A DNA stretch of 64,000 bases, taken from contig NC_085141.1 of the NCBI RefSeq assembly GCF_024139115.2, positions 177,890,994 through 177,954,993 of the forward strand. The letters run 5' to 3'. This DNA is from Armigeres subalbatus (taxonomy: Eukaryota; Arthropoda; Insecta; Diptera; Culicidae). Positions within the stretch are counted from its first letter, which is position 1; the number at the start of each line of letters is the position of its first letter. Both the position numbers and the translations under genes were made by a program. This document shows positions 45,001 through 54,955 of this stretch, in pieces. Below the pieces are notes generated by a model. That model did not search any database. It was not told where the DNA came from and was given only the letters and a program-made list of their open reading frames with translations.

Positions 45001-46550
45001 CCTAATTCCGCATCCATTGTTTTCAGCTTGAAAGCAATAAGACGACTCCACGTGACATTTCATTGCGCGCCCAATTTGTTCCACCTAACTAACCGCGTCA
45101 AAGCTTAGCTTGTACTTCTTCAACGTTCAGTAACCACCGAAACGACCATGATTACAGCATTGTTGTCGCTCTCGGTGGCACCCTTGGAACCCGTGCATTA
45201 CACAACATTAAGCCTTCCGGAATGATTATCTTGAATTAGCATATTGTTTATACCCAACCACGAGACGGCATCCTGTTGACTGTTTGGCTAGTGCTTGGTG
45301 GGTAGGCTGATGCTTTACATGATCAGACTTTGCAAGATTTAGCGCGTGGCTTCTTTGCCGGCTTCAAGTTGTGAGGAATTAACCTCTTCAAGGCCAAATC
45401 GTGGTTGCATCGTTTTGCATATTAAAATCCACTCTAATAAAAAGCGTGTGCAATCGCCGAAGGCTTGCATTCTAGGAAACGCCCAGTGGATTATTCTGTA
45501 TTTAATATGAACTTGTAGTTCAGTTACAAGATGAGTGTAAACCGCAAAGCCACCTTAAGTTTATTTATTTGAATCCGTCATGTTCTTTCATTAACTTGAT
45601 CAACGCAAAAGTGTGAAACTGGTACAATATTCTAAACTGTTAACTTTAACTGGGAGAAACAATATGAATGCTCACTAATCGTCCTTCGAAGCAGCTTGCG
45701 ACCAGCAGTAATTGGGCTGCTCTGCTTTATTTAATTTAAGCGGATTAATGTAATTGTTCAAAATATTCAACTCAAACAATGAAAAAATGTTCCATAAAAA
45801 ACCGAAACGGAAGAATATTGTCAAGTCGTACGCTGTGAAGTTAATTCACCGTGATTTTCTTTCACAAAAAGGAAAGAAACTAAGACCTATTAAATACCGT
45901 GAGACCAGCTATACGTGTCCTACATTTGGTTGTTTTCTTATGTCGTTGCGGAACTCTCATTTTTCTTTCAGACCTCATATCATCTGAACACGCACTTTTC
46001 AAATTAACTTCAGATTAGGGAGAATTTGTGAGCTGCATTGCAATGGTCATCCGGAGGAATTTGGTTAATTGGGATAAAAGAGCCTCCCATAGTTGCAGTT
46101 ATCTTTATGAAGCACTATGAAGCACAGTGCTTTCATAAAGCAATGCATTTCACCTGTGCGGTTTGCAATTCGTTGGCATGACAAGATTGATGTCAACGTT
46201 GAAAACGATTAAGGTTTCGGTCCATCAATGTTTATTCATGCACATGACTTGACAAAGTGATGTCTCTGAAGTTTTACGTCCTGTTTATGTCTTTAGTTCA
46301 CTTAAAGCATAATGAGCAGAACATGTACTTCAGATATTTTGCTGATTGTATTTATTAATTTGAAGTTTCCCATTCTTTGCTAATAATAACATGCATATTT
46401 TTACTTTAATTAGTGGAAAATTAGACAGACATTTTAAAAACGAAAAATCGGCCCAGGATAGGCCTAACTTCATATGAAAACGGTGATGAAACTTTGATTT
46501 TTAGCATAATCAACGTCATCAACCTAATAAAGACTGAAGAAAGTATGAAG
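42061..46550. other. region without recognised gene
   Basis: This is the longest stretch with no transposon that I can name. It is AT-rich with short frames only. A (GGCT)4 microsatellite is at 44030-44047, and a small imperfect palindrome (CTTTATGAAGCACT...) lies at 46102-46140. A host regulatory or intronic function is possible, but nothing in the sequence shows it. Confidence 0.45.
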
Positions 46551-46555
46551 CCTCA

Positions 46556-46841
46556 GATAGCCTAATCGGTAAAGGCACGGCATTTCCAAGCCCGACATGT
46601 CACATGGCGGGCTTGATTTGCGATCCGGTCCAGGGGATCTTGAAGGTAGGAAATTTCAACGACTTTTTGGGAATCATTGTGCATACCACGCAATATGCCA
46701 ACACGTTGAGAGTCGTTATCGGATTTTCATTAGTTACGGTGTTGGAGCAGTAGTTGCAGTAGCTTATATTAATTTATTAAAATTTCGTTTCATTAGGTAT
46801 AAGTAACTGCAACTAGCACGCTCACTCCGTAACTAGTGGAA
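46556..46841 (+). mobile_element. probable tRNA-derived SINE remnant with foldback 3' part
   Basis: Box A-like TAGCCTAATCGGTAAAGGCA begins near 46560, with a degraded box B near 46612 (GGCTTGATTTGCGA). Downstream, TAGTTACGGTGTTGG and TAGTTGCAGTAGCTTATA at 46731-46767 pair with an inverted copy ending at about 46836, with several mismatches. Whether the foldback belongs to the SINE is not known. Confidence 0.5.
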
Positions 46842-47189
46842 TTTGAACAACGATTTTTTAGGTGAAAGTGTAGAAAAACATCGCGCAAAACTCCACATAT
46901 TGTAGTTCTAACATCAACTTCACCCACTATCCGGTGATCGTAATTTTTTTATCGACGACAGTGGACCTTGATGAGGCCTCCCTTGGGAACTGTTGGAGGA
47001 TAGCTGATGCAGATATTAACAACGGTTGTATACTATTTCACGGTACGAAATTACCTGGAATGAATAAATTCTCCGAAAGACATTTTGCGGAATGCCATTT
47101 GGCGGAATTCAGTTAGAATACATTGTTACCGGACCAGTCCATTTGCGTGGGTACCAGCAAATAACATATATTAACGTAACCATTATTAT

Positions 47190-48200
47190 TGTGAGACTTT
47201 GCATGCAGTAGCCAAAGGTAGAATAGGGGTAAATTTTATTTCCGCCTATTCTGCATTAAACGTGTAAAATTAACTAATTCCGTGTGGCTCAAATCTCGCG
47301 GGCGACGATGGCACCCCTATGCTGGGGACGAAGAGAGAAGAGAAGAGAAAATAGCGGGAAGATCGTATCGGGTCGGGACTCGGCAGTCGGGAAGCAACCA
47401 AGCTAGAAGACAGTTGTAGTGAAGCCAAATTTCGAAGAAAGAGACGCTAAACAAAAAAAATTACCACGCGGTGGCGCCAAGGAAAGCCGGTGTCCAGCCG
47501 AAGTTCGAAGAACCGTGTCCGGGGTCGCAGGGTCTCTCCGAAAACGGTTCGAGGGTGAAAAACCAGACCCGGAAGTATTCCCCGTTTGACCGCCCGCACT
47601 TGGATTATCAGTAGTACCCGGTTGGAACCGTTTCCGGACAGAGCAAGCCAATCTAGGTTCCCGATCCAGTTTAGTTCCGGCCAGCAAGTTTCTCGAGGCA
47701 ATCAGGAAGGTCCTAGTTGGTCGTGGGACACCAGACGACGTAGAGGAGTCGTGAATTCCGGAACCGCTACAGCCGTAGCCTCGATGAGCGAACCCCAATA
47801 GTCGCCATTGTCCTGTGACAACCATACGCCACGAGGTGGCAACATTATTTACCACGTCGCCATCACTTTGTACGGCCGGAGACAGACCGGACAAAAGACC
47901 GACACCCTACAGGGTCCTCACGGATTGCCTCTCTCGGAAGGATCGGTGACCAGGATTGGTGGCCGGCCGAGACGACGCGTCGCCAGCATAGCGAAGAACG
48001 AACTACCAGCCAACGCTACTCATCGTCGGAAAAGCATCGTCAGGAAATGGCGGACAAGATCCCTGCCAACCGGATTCCCGATCCCAACTCGAAGTTCATG
48101 CCAAATTCCGAAACTCTCGGAGCAATAATTGACGACCTGAAGCCGGGAGAAAGCTCCGCTCCTCGAACCGTACCGCAGTAGGCTACCGCAGGTGCATTGC
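47190..48200 (+). other. possible LTR-retrotransposon leader and gag start
   Basis: This GC-rich kilobase differs from its AT-rich surroundings. TGGCGCC at 47470 resembles the primer-binding site that follows an LTR in many insect elements. The frame beginning at the ATG near 48046 reads MADKIPANRIPDPNSKFMPN and TLGAIIDDLKPGESSAP before a stop at 48180, which could be the start of a gag. The large minus frame 47403-47894 has no recognisable domain. No paired LTR was found, so this is tentative. Confidence 0.3.
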
Positions 48201-48245
48201 ACGTAGAGCTCGCGGGCGGACCCACATTTGCCAGCCACCCCGTAG

Positions 48246-48645
48246 ATAATGTCTTCTTGAAATGGACACGTTTGCTCGAGTCCCTTTTATGGATGAACGC
48301 ATCTGTCCGGTATAAAGCAAAGCGAAAAGATAATGCCTTCTTTGAATGGATGCGTCCGCCCAATATAAGGCGAAATGAGTAGATAATGCCCTCTTTAAAA
48401 GAACGCATCTTCTAGGTATAAAGTAAAAAGAAGTGCCTTCTTTAAATGGTAGAAGAATGCGTTTACCCGGTATAAAGCAAAAAGGACAAATAATACCTTC
48501 TTTGAATAGATGCATCTGCCTGGTATAAGGCGAAAAGAGTAGATAATGCCTTCTTCAAAAGAATGCGTTTTCCTGGTATAAGGCGAAGCGAGGGGTAATG
48601 CCTAATTTCAAAGTTTGCTCGGTATAAGGCGAAAGGAAGAAATAA
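48246..48645 (+). repeat. 53-bp tandem array, about seven units
   Basis: ATAATGCCTTCTTT-type unit starts occur at about 48246, 48330, 48383, 48434, 48490, 48543 and 48595. Each is followed by an ATGCGT or ACGCATCT block and CCGGTATAAAGCAAAAAG or a variant. It directly follows the GC-rich leader-like region, and the short frames on both strands are by-products. Confidence 0.88.
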
Positions 48646-48795
48646 TGGATTATAAAAAACCGTCTGTCCGTATACGAGTTATAGTTTTTGAGATATTAGT
48701 TATCAAAGTTGAGAAAAAGTAAAAAACGCGGGTTTTCTTTTCATAATTTTTTTTATACTTTTTGAAAGTTTTTTTCTGATACGATACAAAAAATT

Positions 48796-49335
48796 GTAAA
48801 CAGCTTCCCTGGGAAGCTTACCAGACTGATCGAAGCAACGGTGGATGGTGTGCAAAACTGTGTGAAGATTTCGGGCGAAGACTCCAATTCGTTCGAATCG
48901 CGTCGGGGACTAAGACAAGGTGATGGACTACCTGCCTGTTGTTCAATATTGCGCTATCAGGTGTCATGTGGAGAGCCGGGTGTAACAGCCGAGCTACCAT
49001 TTTCAACAGATCCAGTCAATTTGTTTGTTTCGCGGATGACATGAACATTATCGGCAGAACATTTGCAAAGGTGGCAGAACTGTACACCCGCCTGCAACAT
49101 GAAGCAGCTAAAGTTGGACTAGTGGTGAATGCATCAAAGACAAATTTATGCTAGTGGGTAGAACCAAGCGCGACATGGCCCGCCTGGGTAGTGGTTTTAC
49201 GATAGACATGGATACTCTCGAGGATGTCGAGGAATTCGTATACCTGGTATCCTTGCTAACGGCTGATAATAATGATAGTCGTGAAATACGAAAGCGCATC
49301 ATCTGTGGAAGTCGGACCTACTACGGGCTTCATGT
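48796..49335 (+). mobile_element. RTE LINE fragment, copy 3 (RT core)
   Basis: This matches copy 1 from about 10130 to 10640. Residues include DGVQNCVKISGEDSNSFES, RRGLRQGDGL, QFVCFADDMNIIGRTFAKV, VGLVVNASKT, TIDMDTLEDVEEFVYL and REIRKRIICGSRTYYGL, spread over three frames. It is truncated at both ends, with no 3' tail, and runs straight into a different LINE fragment at about 49360. Confidence 0.9.
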
Positions 49336-49359
49336 TTAGCTTCTTTAGTTTAGCTAAAG

Positions 49360-49720
49360 GACTCGTCAGTGATCTGGGCTTCGTATTACCAAAACGAAGT
49401 TCAGCGCATCAAAACCATTCAAAGAAAAATCGTGCGTTTTCCTCTACGACATCTAAGGTGGGGAGATCCGCTCAATCTACCAAGCTACAGTAGCCGCTGT
49501 CACCTTATCAACCTAGACTCTCTTGATGCAAGGCCTAACGTGGCTAAGGCCCACCTCATTGGCGATCTTCTGCAAGGTAACACCGACTGTCCTACGTTGC
49601 TCAGCTTGCAGGACATAAACACTCGCCGCCGATCACACTCGTTTATCAATCTTCCTGCTGCCAGAACTAACTACATGAGCCGGTCCGAAGCATGTCCTGT
49701 TTATTCAACAGGTGTTATTC
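49360..49720 (+). pseudogene. C-terminal RT fragment of a CR1/Jockey-group LINE
   Basis: The frame encodes IWASYYQNEVQRIKTIQRKI, VRFPLRHLRWGDPLNLPSYS, RCHLINLDSLDARPNVAKAH and LLQGNTDCPTLLSL. This is the conserved 'YxxxVxxIExIQRKFLRF' C-terminal domain of CR1/Jockey-group RTs. The catalytic palm is absent. After about 49720 the homology fades. Confidence 0.8.
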
Positions 49721-49884
49721 TATGTTTGATTTTAATATGTCACGAGACACTAGAGAGTGTAATTTCCGCTCTTGACTGTTTTAAGATTGCGGCCATCGGG
49801 GTGAGCATTACACCTGTTGACAATAAATCTTCAAAAAAAAAAGAAGAAACTGTAGTCAAAAAATCCACATCCGCATCAGATATA

Positions 49885-49975
49885 TCATGTACAGATCGCT
49901 TATAAGACCGATGATCCTTTATGGACATGCAACGTGGACTGTAAGCGATAAACGCGTTTCAAGGCGGCATATGAA
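49885..49975 (+). mobile_element. tiny RTE-like fragments
   Basis: The sequence reads MYRSLIRPMILYGHATWTVS, equivalent to the MYKTLIRPVVLYGHETWTM block of RTE copies. It is followed at about 49957 by TTTCAAGGCGGCATATGA, the FKAAYD codons of an RTE RT. The order is reversed relative to a normal element, so these are rearranged scraps. Confidence 0.65.
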
Positions 49976-50626
49976 TACCAAATCCAGCAACATAACTCGA
50001 AGGGGCGTGGTTTTGGTGCGCAGTTGTTTGCTGCCAACGCATACAATTTTGCTATATAACTTATGTATCATTCATGTCATTTTCATTCAGTAATAAACCT
50101 TTGTAACGGAAACATCAAACAAGTTTCAAGTTTCTTACTATCGAGAGGAAGTTTCCCGAGGGGCATCAGCGTTGAGTCTTGGTCCTGAGCGAAGCGAGCT
50201 TGGTCCTGAGTTGGATCGTGTTGCATCTTGCAATTTCCTGCTATTCGCATCGAGCGTTGGTGGAACGGAGCGGAGCGAGTAGTGGAGCGTGCCGTTTGAC
50301 GACAGCAACCGTGAGCGTGGTGTTGGCCGTGGAACGCAGGAGTGGATGCTAAAAGAGTTAATTATAATTTTCTATAGCCTATCGGCTTTCGGCATTGCTC
50401 CTGGCGTATTCATTGCGCTAAATCTGGTGGTTGAAACGTATCCACCTGTGTATGGGTGTTTTTTTTTTTCAGTAGGGTGGAAATCTGCATCCAGAGACCA
50501 GCGAACGGGGTTTAGCTACTGCCGACCCGCTAAAACCACCCTGTTCACATACCCCGAGTCTCCCCGGAACGGTCTTGCGGCATTACTTCTGGGAGGGGTC
50601 CGTGCGACTACGCACGCCCACATACT

Positions 50627-50735
50627 AGCTACCCACTAGCTTCAAATCTCAACTAGCTACCCACTAGTTCCACTACTACTTGACTAACTACCCGCTGGTA
50701 CTTCACCCTCCAGACTAGCTACCCACTAGTCGGTG
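50627..50735 (-). repeat. ACTAGCTACCCACTAG minisatellite in R1-like 3' region
   Basis: About five units of 16-38 bp share CTAGCTACCCACTAG or CTAACTACCCGCTGGT. They lie between the end of the R1-like coding sequence and its presumed 3' end, so are probably part of the element's 3' untranslated region. Confidence 0.8.
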
Positions 50736-51141
50736 CTATCCGACTGCTGCTCGGCGCGCCAATTGCGCTGCAAGATGCTGGCAATCTGAGTGGTAGCGGC
50801 CGAGACCGCGTTCCACTTTCAACCTCTTGACACATCCTCTGGATAAGATTATCCGGGGTAGTGTCCCTCCTGCACACCTCAAGCATTCCGCTCCTCACAT
50901 CGACAAAACAAGGACATACGAATAGTACGTGCTCGGCAGTTTCGTCGATCCCTGGGCAGTCCGGGCAGACGGGAGACGGGAGACGGGAGAGTCCGTATGC
51001 CCAAACCTATGTAGGTACCACCTAAAGCAGCCATGGACTGACAGGAACTGAGTCAGATGGAAGTGAACTCCCCCATGCCTCCTTTTAACCCATCTTGGTA
51101 CGCTAGGTATCAGCCGATGGGTCCACCTACCCTTAGAAGAG

Positions 51142-51941
51142 TTATCCCAGTCCCGTTGCCACTTGATAGTCGAGGTGACTAATGGCTTTACGGGCTCCTC
51201 TGGTTTCGCGCATTTCGAAACTCTCCTCGTCTTCCCGTATGACTAGTCCAATGGGTAACATACACGCAATCACACAAGCTGCATCCCGTGATACCGTGCG
51301 GTAGGCACTTATCACTCTGAGGCACGCTAGCCTGTGTATACTCTCCAGCTTCTGCAGGTCACGTTCGACGTTAAGCGCCGAGGATCTAAGGATAGATACT
51401 GCAACCCCAGCTAATAACCTGCGTCTGCTGGAGCACACCCCAGAGCTATTGGACATCATCCTGGATAATGCCGCAATAGCTGTCGAAGCTCTCCTGCAGG
51501 CGTAATATACGTGACTGCCGAAGTTCAGTCTATCGTCGATCAGCACCCCAAGGAGCTTCACCTCCCACTTGGAAATGATCTCACAGTCGCCCACGCAAAC
51601 CACTGCCTCCTGTACCGACTTTCGGTTTTTAACAACAACCAACTCCGTTTTATAATGAGATAGCCCCAGCTGCCTTGAGCTCATCCATTCCTCTACGATA
51701 GCGATCGCGTGGGCCGCCGTCAGTTCCACCCCAACAATCGACTCTCCGTAAACCTCCAGCGTTATGTCGTCAGCGAAGCCAACGATCTTAACACCTGGGG
51801 GGAACTTCAGTCTTAAAACACTGTCGTACATAGTGTTCCATAGCACCGGGCCCAGGATAGATCCCTGAGGGACTCCTGCGGTGATAGAAGCACTACCCTC
51901 CCCTTCATCGGTCTCGTATAAGAGTACGCGATTCTGGAAAT
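51142..51941 (-). pseudogene. R1-like RT palm and C-terminus
   Basis: Downstream of the SINE the frame reads TAGVPQGSILGPVLWNTMYD, GVKIVGFADDITLEVYGESI (catalytic pair), EEWMSSRQLGLSHYKTELVV, KLLGVLIDDRLNFGSHVYYA, ALSRMMSNSSGVCSSRRRLL and LQKLESIHRLACLRVISAYR. This is a complete palm-to-thumb segment for the R1 clade. The frame ends at DYQVATGLG, and homologous sequence continues in another frame to the CPxC tail near 50960. Confidence 0.9.
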
Positions 51942-52337
51942 CTTCTTCTTCTTCTTATTGGCATTCCATCCCCACACTGGGATAGAGCCGCCTCGCAGCT
52001 TAGTGTTCATTAAGCACTTCCACAGTTATTAACTGCGAGGTTTCAAAGCCAGCCCTAGCAGCACACATGTTGACTACAGGCTACTGCAACTCATATGTGA
52101 CTAAATTCAGTCACAATAAAGTTGTTGTGACCATTTTCGTCTGATTTGTGCTGCTCGGGAGGTTACCATTTTTGCATTCGTATATCATGAGGCTAGCACG
52201 ATGATACTTTTGTGCCCAGGGAAGTTGAGACAATTTCCAATCCTAAAATTGCCTAGATCGGCACCGGGAACCGAACCCAGCCACCCTCAGCATGGTGTTG
52301 CTTTGTAGCAGCGCGTCTTATCGCACGGCTAAGAAGG
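51942..52337 (-). mobile_element. tRNA-derived SINE in R1-like LINE, 14-bp TSD
   Basis: The target GCGATTCTGGAAAT is repeated exactly at 51928-51941 and 52338-52351. The SINE reads on the minus strand from a tRNA-like head (GCCGTGCGATAAGACGCG, then box B GGTTCGGTTCCC) through the body to an AAGAAGAAGAAG tail. It is the most complete copy of this family here, and itself carries a 107-bp MITE. Confidence 0.95.
52053..52159. mobile_element. 107-bp MITE, copy 1 (inside the SINE)
   Basis: Ends CCCTAGCAGCACACAT and (inverse) CCCGAGCAGCACAAAT form the terminal repeats. AG flanks both sides (52051-52052 and 52160-52161), and removing one AG restores the SINE sequence GCCAGGTTACC. The interior includes TGTGACTAAATTCAGTCACA, a short palindrome. 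Copy 2 at 53381-53487 has the same length in the opposite orientation. Confidence 0.93.
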
Positions 52338-52472
52338 GCGATTCTGGAAATAGCTTTCCAAAATGTTGTACAGGCCCACCGGAATGCCCAACCGGAGTAA
52401 CGAGAGCGCGATGGCATCCCAGCTTGCGCTGTTGAATGCGTTCTTGACGTCGAGCGTCACAATCGCACAGAA

Positions 52473-53380
52473 TCAAGTTCCCCTCCGCTTGCATTGTATC
52501 GCTACTTCCGCAGTTTTCACAACCGAGTTGATAGCATCCACCGTGGACCTACCCTTACGAAACCCAAACTGATTGCTTGACAGGCCGTTCGTACCTTCGG
52601 TGTACGGGGTCAGCCTGTTGAGGATAATTCTCTCAAGCAACTTACCTGTGGTGTCCAGTAGGCAGATTGGTCTGTACGCCGATGGGTCACCTGGTGGTTT
52701 CCCGGGCTTCGGCAACAGCACGAGCTTCTGTCTCTTCCACCTATCGGGGAAACTACGCTCGTCGAGGCATCTCTGCATGGCTGTCCTGAACATGTCAGGG
52801 TTAGCCATGATCGCTGCCTTCAGAGCGAGGTTTGGCACTCCGTCGGGCCCCGGAGATTTGTTCGTATCAAGGGTTTGGGCCACCGCAAGCAACTCTTCGT
52901 TCGTCACCGCTGCCACTTCAGCTACTTCAGCGCTCGCGTTTTGCGGTGCTGGAGGTGGCCAAGGGCTTGTGGCATGGGACGGGAAGAGAACCTCGATAAT
53001 GCGATTAAACCTTTCCGGCGACCGTTCGGGAGGCGCCAGCCCCCCTCTGGTCTTCGCCATTACTATCCTGTAGGCATCGCCCCAAGGATTAGCATTGGCG
53101 TTTAGGCATAGGTTGTCAAAACACTCCCTCTTACTGCTACTTATGGCCTTGTTAAGGGACAACTTCGCAGCTTTGAACGTCAAGCGGCGTTCAGCCCTCA
53201 GCTGCTCAGAGCGAGCTCTCTGCATCCTTCGCCTAGCCCTAAGACAGGTTGACCGAAAGTCTGCGATTGCTGCACTCCACCAGTATGCTGGAGGACTACC
53301 GTTCCTCGGTGGTGCCCTCCTCTGCATGCTGGCATCGCATGCACGTGACAGGACAGCAGTCAGTGCGTGTCGGTGTCGGT
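52473..53380 (-). pseudogene. R1-like RT, N-terminal half
   Basis: After the MITE the frame continues HALTAVLSRACDASMQRRAP, PPAYWWSAAIADFRSTCLRA, and RT fingers TLDTNKSPGPDGVPNLALKA, RWKRQKLVLLPKPGKPPGD, SAYRPICLLDTTGKLLERII and SSNQFGFRKGRSTVDAINSV. It ends at KRRGT through a frameshift near 52475. The next motif, TLDVKNAFNSASWDAIALSL with the first catalytic Asp, continues in another frame to about 52352, where the SINE interrupts. Confidence 0.9.
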
Positions 53381-53487
53381 CCCGAGCAGCACAAGTCTTA
53401 CAAAAGTGGTTGCAGCAACTTGATTGTGACTGAATCTGGTCACAATTGAGTAGCAGTAACCTCTGTGCAATATGTGTGCTGCTAGGG
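53381..53487. mobile_element. 107-bp MITE, copy 2 (in R1-like coding sequence)
   Basis: Ends CCCGAGCAGCACAA and (inverse) CCCTAGCAGCACACAT are flanked by GT on both sides. The interior TTGTGACTGAATCTGGTCACA corresponds to copy 1. It interrupts the R1-like frame between GLEGNT and DRHRHALTAVL, yet the minus-strand frame stays open across it (residues PSSTHIAQRLLLLNCD and following). Confidence 0.93.
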
Positions 53488-53489
53488 GT

Positions 53490-54140
53490 GTTACCCTCCA
53501 GTCCCAGCGCCGCGGTGCAGCTTTGGGCCTTCCACCCACGGACCTGACGGGGATTCCTCAACATCGGTTGCTGCACACCACAGCTGATCACATAGCGGAT
53601 GGCTAGGTGATCGCTGTGGGTGTAGCCCTCATCGACCCTCCAGTTCAGTCCCTCAGCTAGGCCGGGGCTACAGAACGTAACATCAATGAACGACTCCACC
53701 CCATTCCTACGGAAAGTGCTGGTTGAGCCTTCATTGGCTAACACGCTCTGATTAGTGCAGCGGCTTCCCCACTTCACCGCCCAAGCATTAAAGTCCCCCG
53801 CTATGACAATTGGCTTCCGACCTACAAGGTCGGACGATAGCCTATCGACCATCCTGGTGAATTGCTCTAGTGGCCACCATGGTGGGAAATATCAGCTACA
53901 ATAGAACACTCCGTTGATCTTAGCTAAGGCGACCACTTTGACAGGTGTGTGTGCGACCTCTTGGACCGGGAACCGGCCCGTTGTGAAGATCGCCGCCATC
54001 TTGGAGTCGTCCGCGACAGGATACGGTACACGGTACGGATCTGCAAGAATAGCGACATCGGTCTCTGACTCAGAGACCGACTGCCACAGCAGCTGCTGGG
54101 CAGTAGCACAATGGTTAAGATTCAGCTGTTTTACCCGCAC
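53490..54140 (-). pseudogene. R1-like endonuclease domain
   Basis: It reads MRVKQLNLNHCATAQQLLWQ, then ILADPYRVPYPVADDSKMAA and VKVVALAKINGVFYCS to a TGA at 53892-53894. It continues in the same frame with YFPPWWPLEQFTRMVDRLSS, IVIAGDFNAWAVKWGSRCTN, VESFIDVTFCSPGL and GYTHSDHLAIRY (the SDH motif). The TGA replaces what is normally a cysteine codon (CSC). All other endonuclease motifs remain. The domain joins the RT through a stretch that contains a MITE. Confidence 0.88.
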
Positions 54141-54150
54141 GGCGATTTCT

Positions 54151-54560
54151 TATTGCCACCACCGACGTAGGTCCACCCATAACATAGTTACGGGCTTGCT
54201 TCCTACTAGCGCAGATAAGGCACCTTGGTGCTGTGTATGTGTGTGTCGGCACACAAGTGCCTATTCCTTCAAAGAACCGAATTGGTGGCAGCGGTTTCGA
54301 GGAGTGCGACTGTCGGTGCGTGCGGTTTGGTGGTCGTATCAGTGGTGGATGCGATCGTCGATTTCATTAATCGCACGTTGGTGGCTGTGATGTGCGTGCG
54401 CAGCTATTAGCGATACATCGTCCTACCGCCGCTGTGGTGTTGAGGTGTAGGCATCTGACAGAACGTTGGATTGCAGTCGGCACATAAGGTAAGCGCTCCC
54501 TTCATCTATTGGGTTAATGTGCAACGGGGCCGTAAATTTGGTGCTAGTGTTATATGGACT
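54151..54560. other. flank of R1-like element, no recognised feature
   Basis: Plus-strand frames here (for example 53914-54390) are shadows or non-coding. The missing R1 ORF1 would be expected in this place, but I see no zinc-knuckle motif, so the copy is probably 5'-truncated near 54150. Confidence 0.4.
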
Positions 54561-54564
54561 TGAG

Positions 54565-54955
54565 TATCCAACATGGACCATGCTCGAGGAGAACTTGCAA
54601 GCAGTTAGGGTATTCGAGAGACGCCTGCTTAGGACCATATTTGGTGGTGTGCAAGAGGACGGTGTGTAATGACGAAGGATGGACCAAGAGCTCGCCCAAC
54701 TCTACGGCGAACCCAGTTTCCAGAAGGTAGCTAAAGCTGAAAGGGTACGATGGGCAGGGCATGTTGCAAAAATGCTGTTCGCTTCCGACCCGACGAGTAC
54801 AAGAAGGCGTGGAGCGCAATGAGCGAGGTCGTTGATCAGGTACAACACGACTTGGCGAGCGTAGGATGCAATCGAAGATGGAGAGATGTGCCCTCGAACT
54901 GTGTGTTGTGGTGTCAAATTGTGGATTTAGTGTTATCTGTTTACGTGTAGGCAAA
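54565..54955 (+). mobile_element. RTE LINE fragment, copy 4 (3' end)
   Basis: It matches the C-terminal 390 bp of RTE copy 1: TWTMLEENLQAVRVFERRLL and RTIFGGVQEDGV are followed by a TAA stop, then ELAQLYGEPSFQKVAKAERV and RWAGHVAKM. A deletion after that removes the PDSNPAKMV codons. The copy ends at a TAG near 54950 without the usual A-rich tail. Confidence 0.9.

Larger units (their letters stand above)
50380..54150 (-). mobile_element. R1-like LINE, with SINE and two MITE insertions
   Basis: This minus-strand element covers an endonuclease (54140 to about 53500), RT (to about 51500) and a C-terminal zinc-type tail with CPDCPGIDETAEHVLFVCPC near 50960. It then has a 3' untranslated part with ACTAGCTACCCACTAG repeats. 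No RNase H is seen, which fits the R1 clade. Defects include an in-frame TGA at about 53892, a frameshift near 52475, a 396-bp SINE insertion at 51942-52337 and a 107-bp MITE at 53381-53487. An upstream ORF1 was not found. Confidence 0.87.

Noticed and set aside
47403..47894. 163-residue minus-strand frame
   Set aside because: It lies in a GC-rich stretch open in several frames. Composition is Ser/Gly/Arg-rich without domain features.
48246..48645. CRISPR-like array (regular units of about 53 bp)
   Set aside because: Whole units are repeated and diverged, there are no unique spacers or cas genes, and the context is a eukaryotic transposon-rich region.
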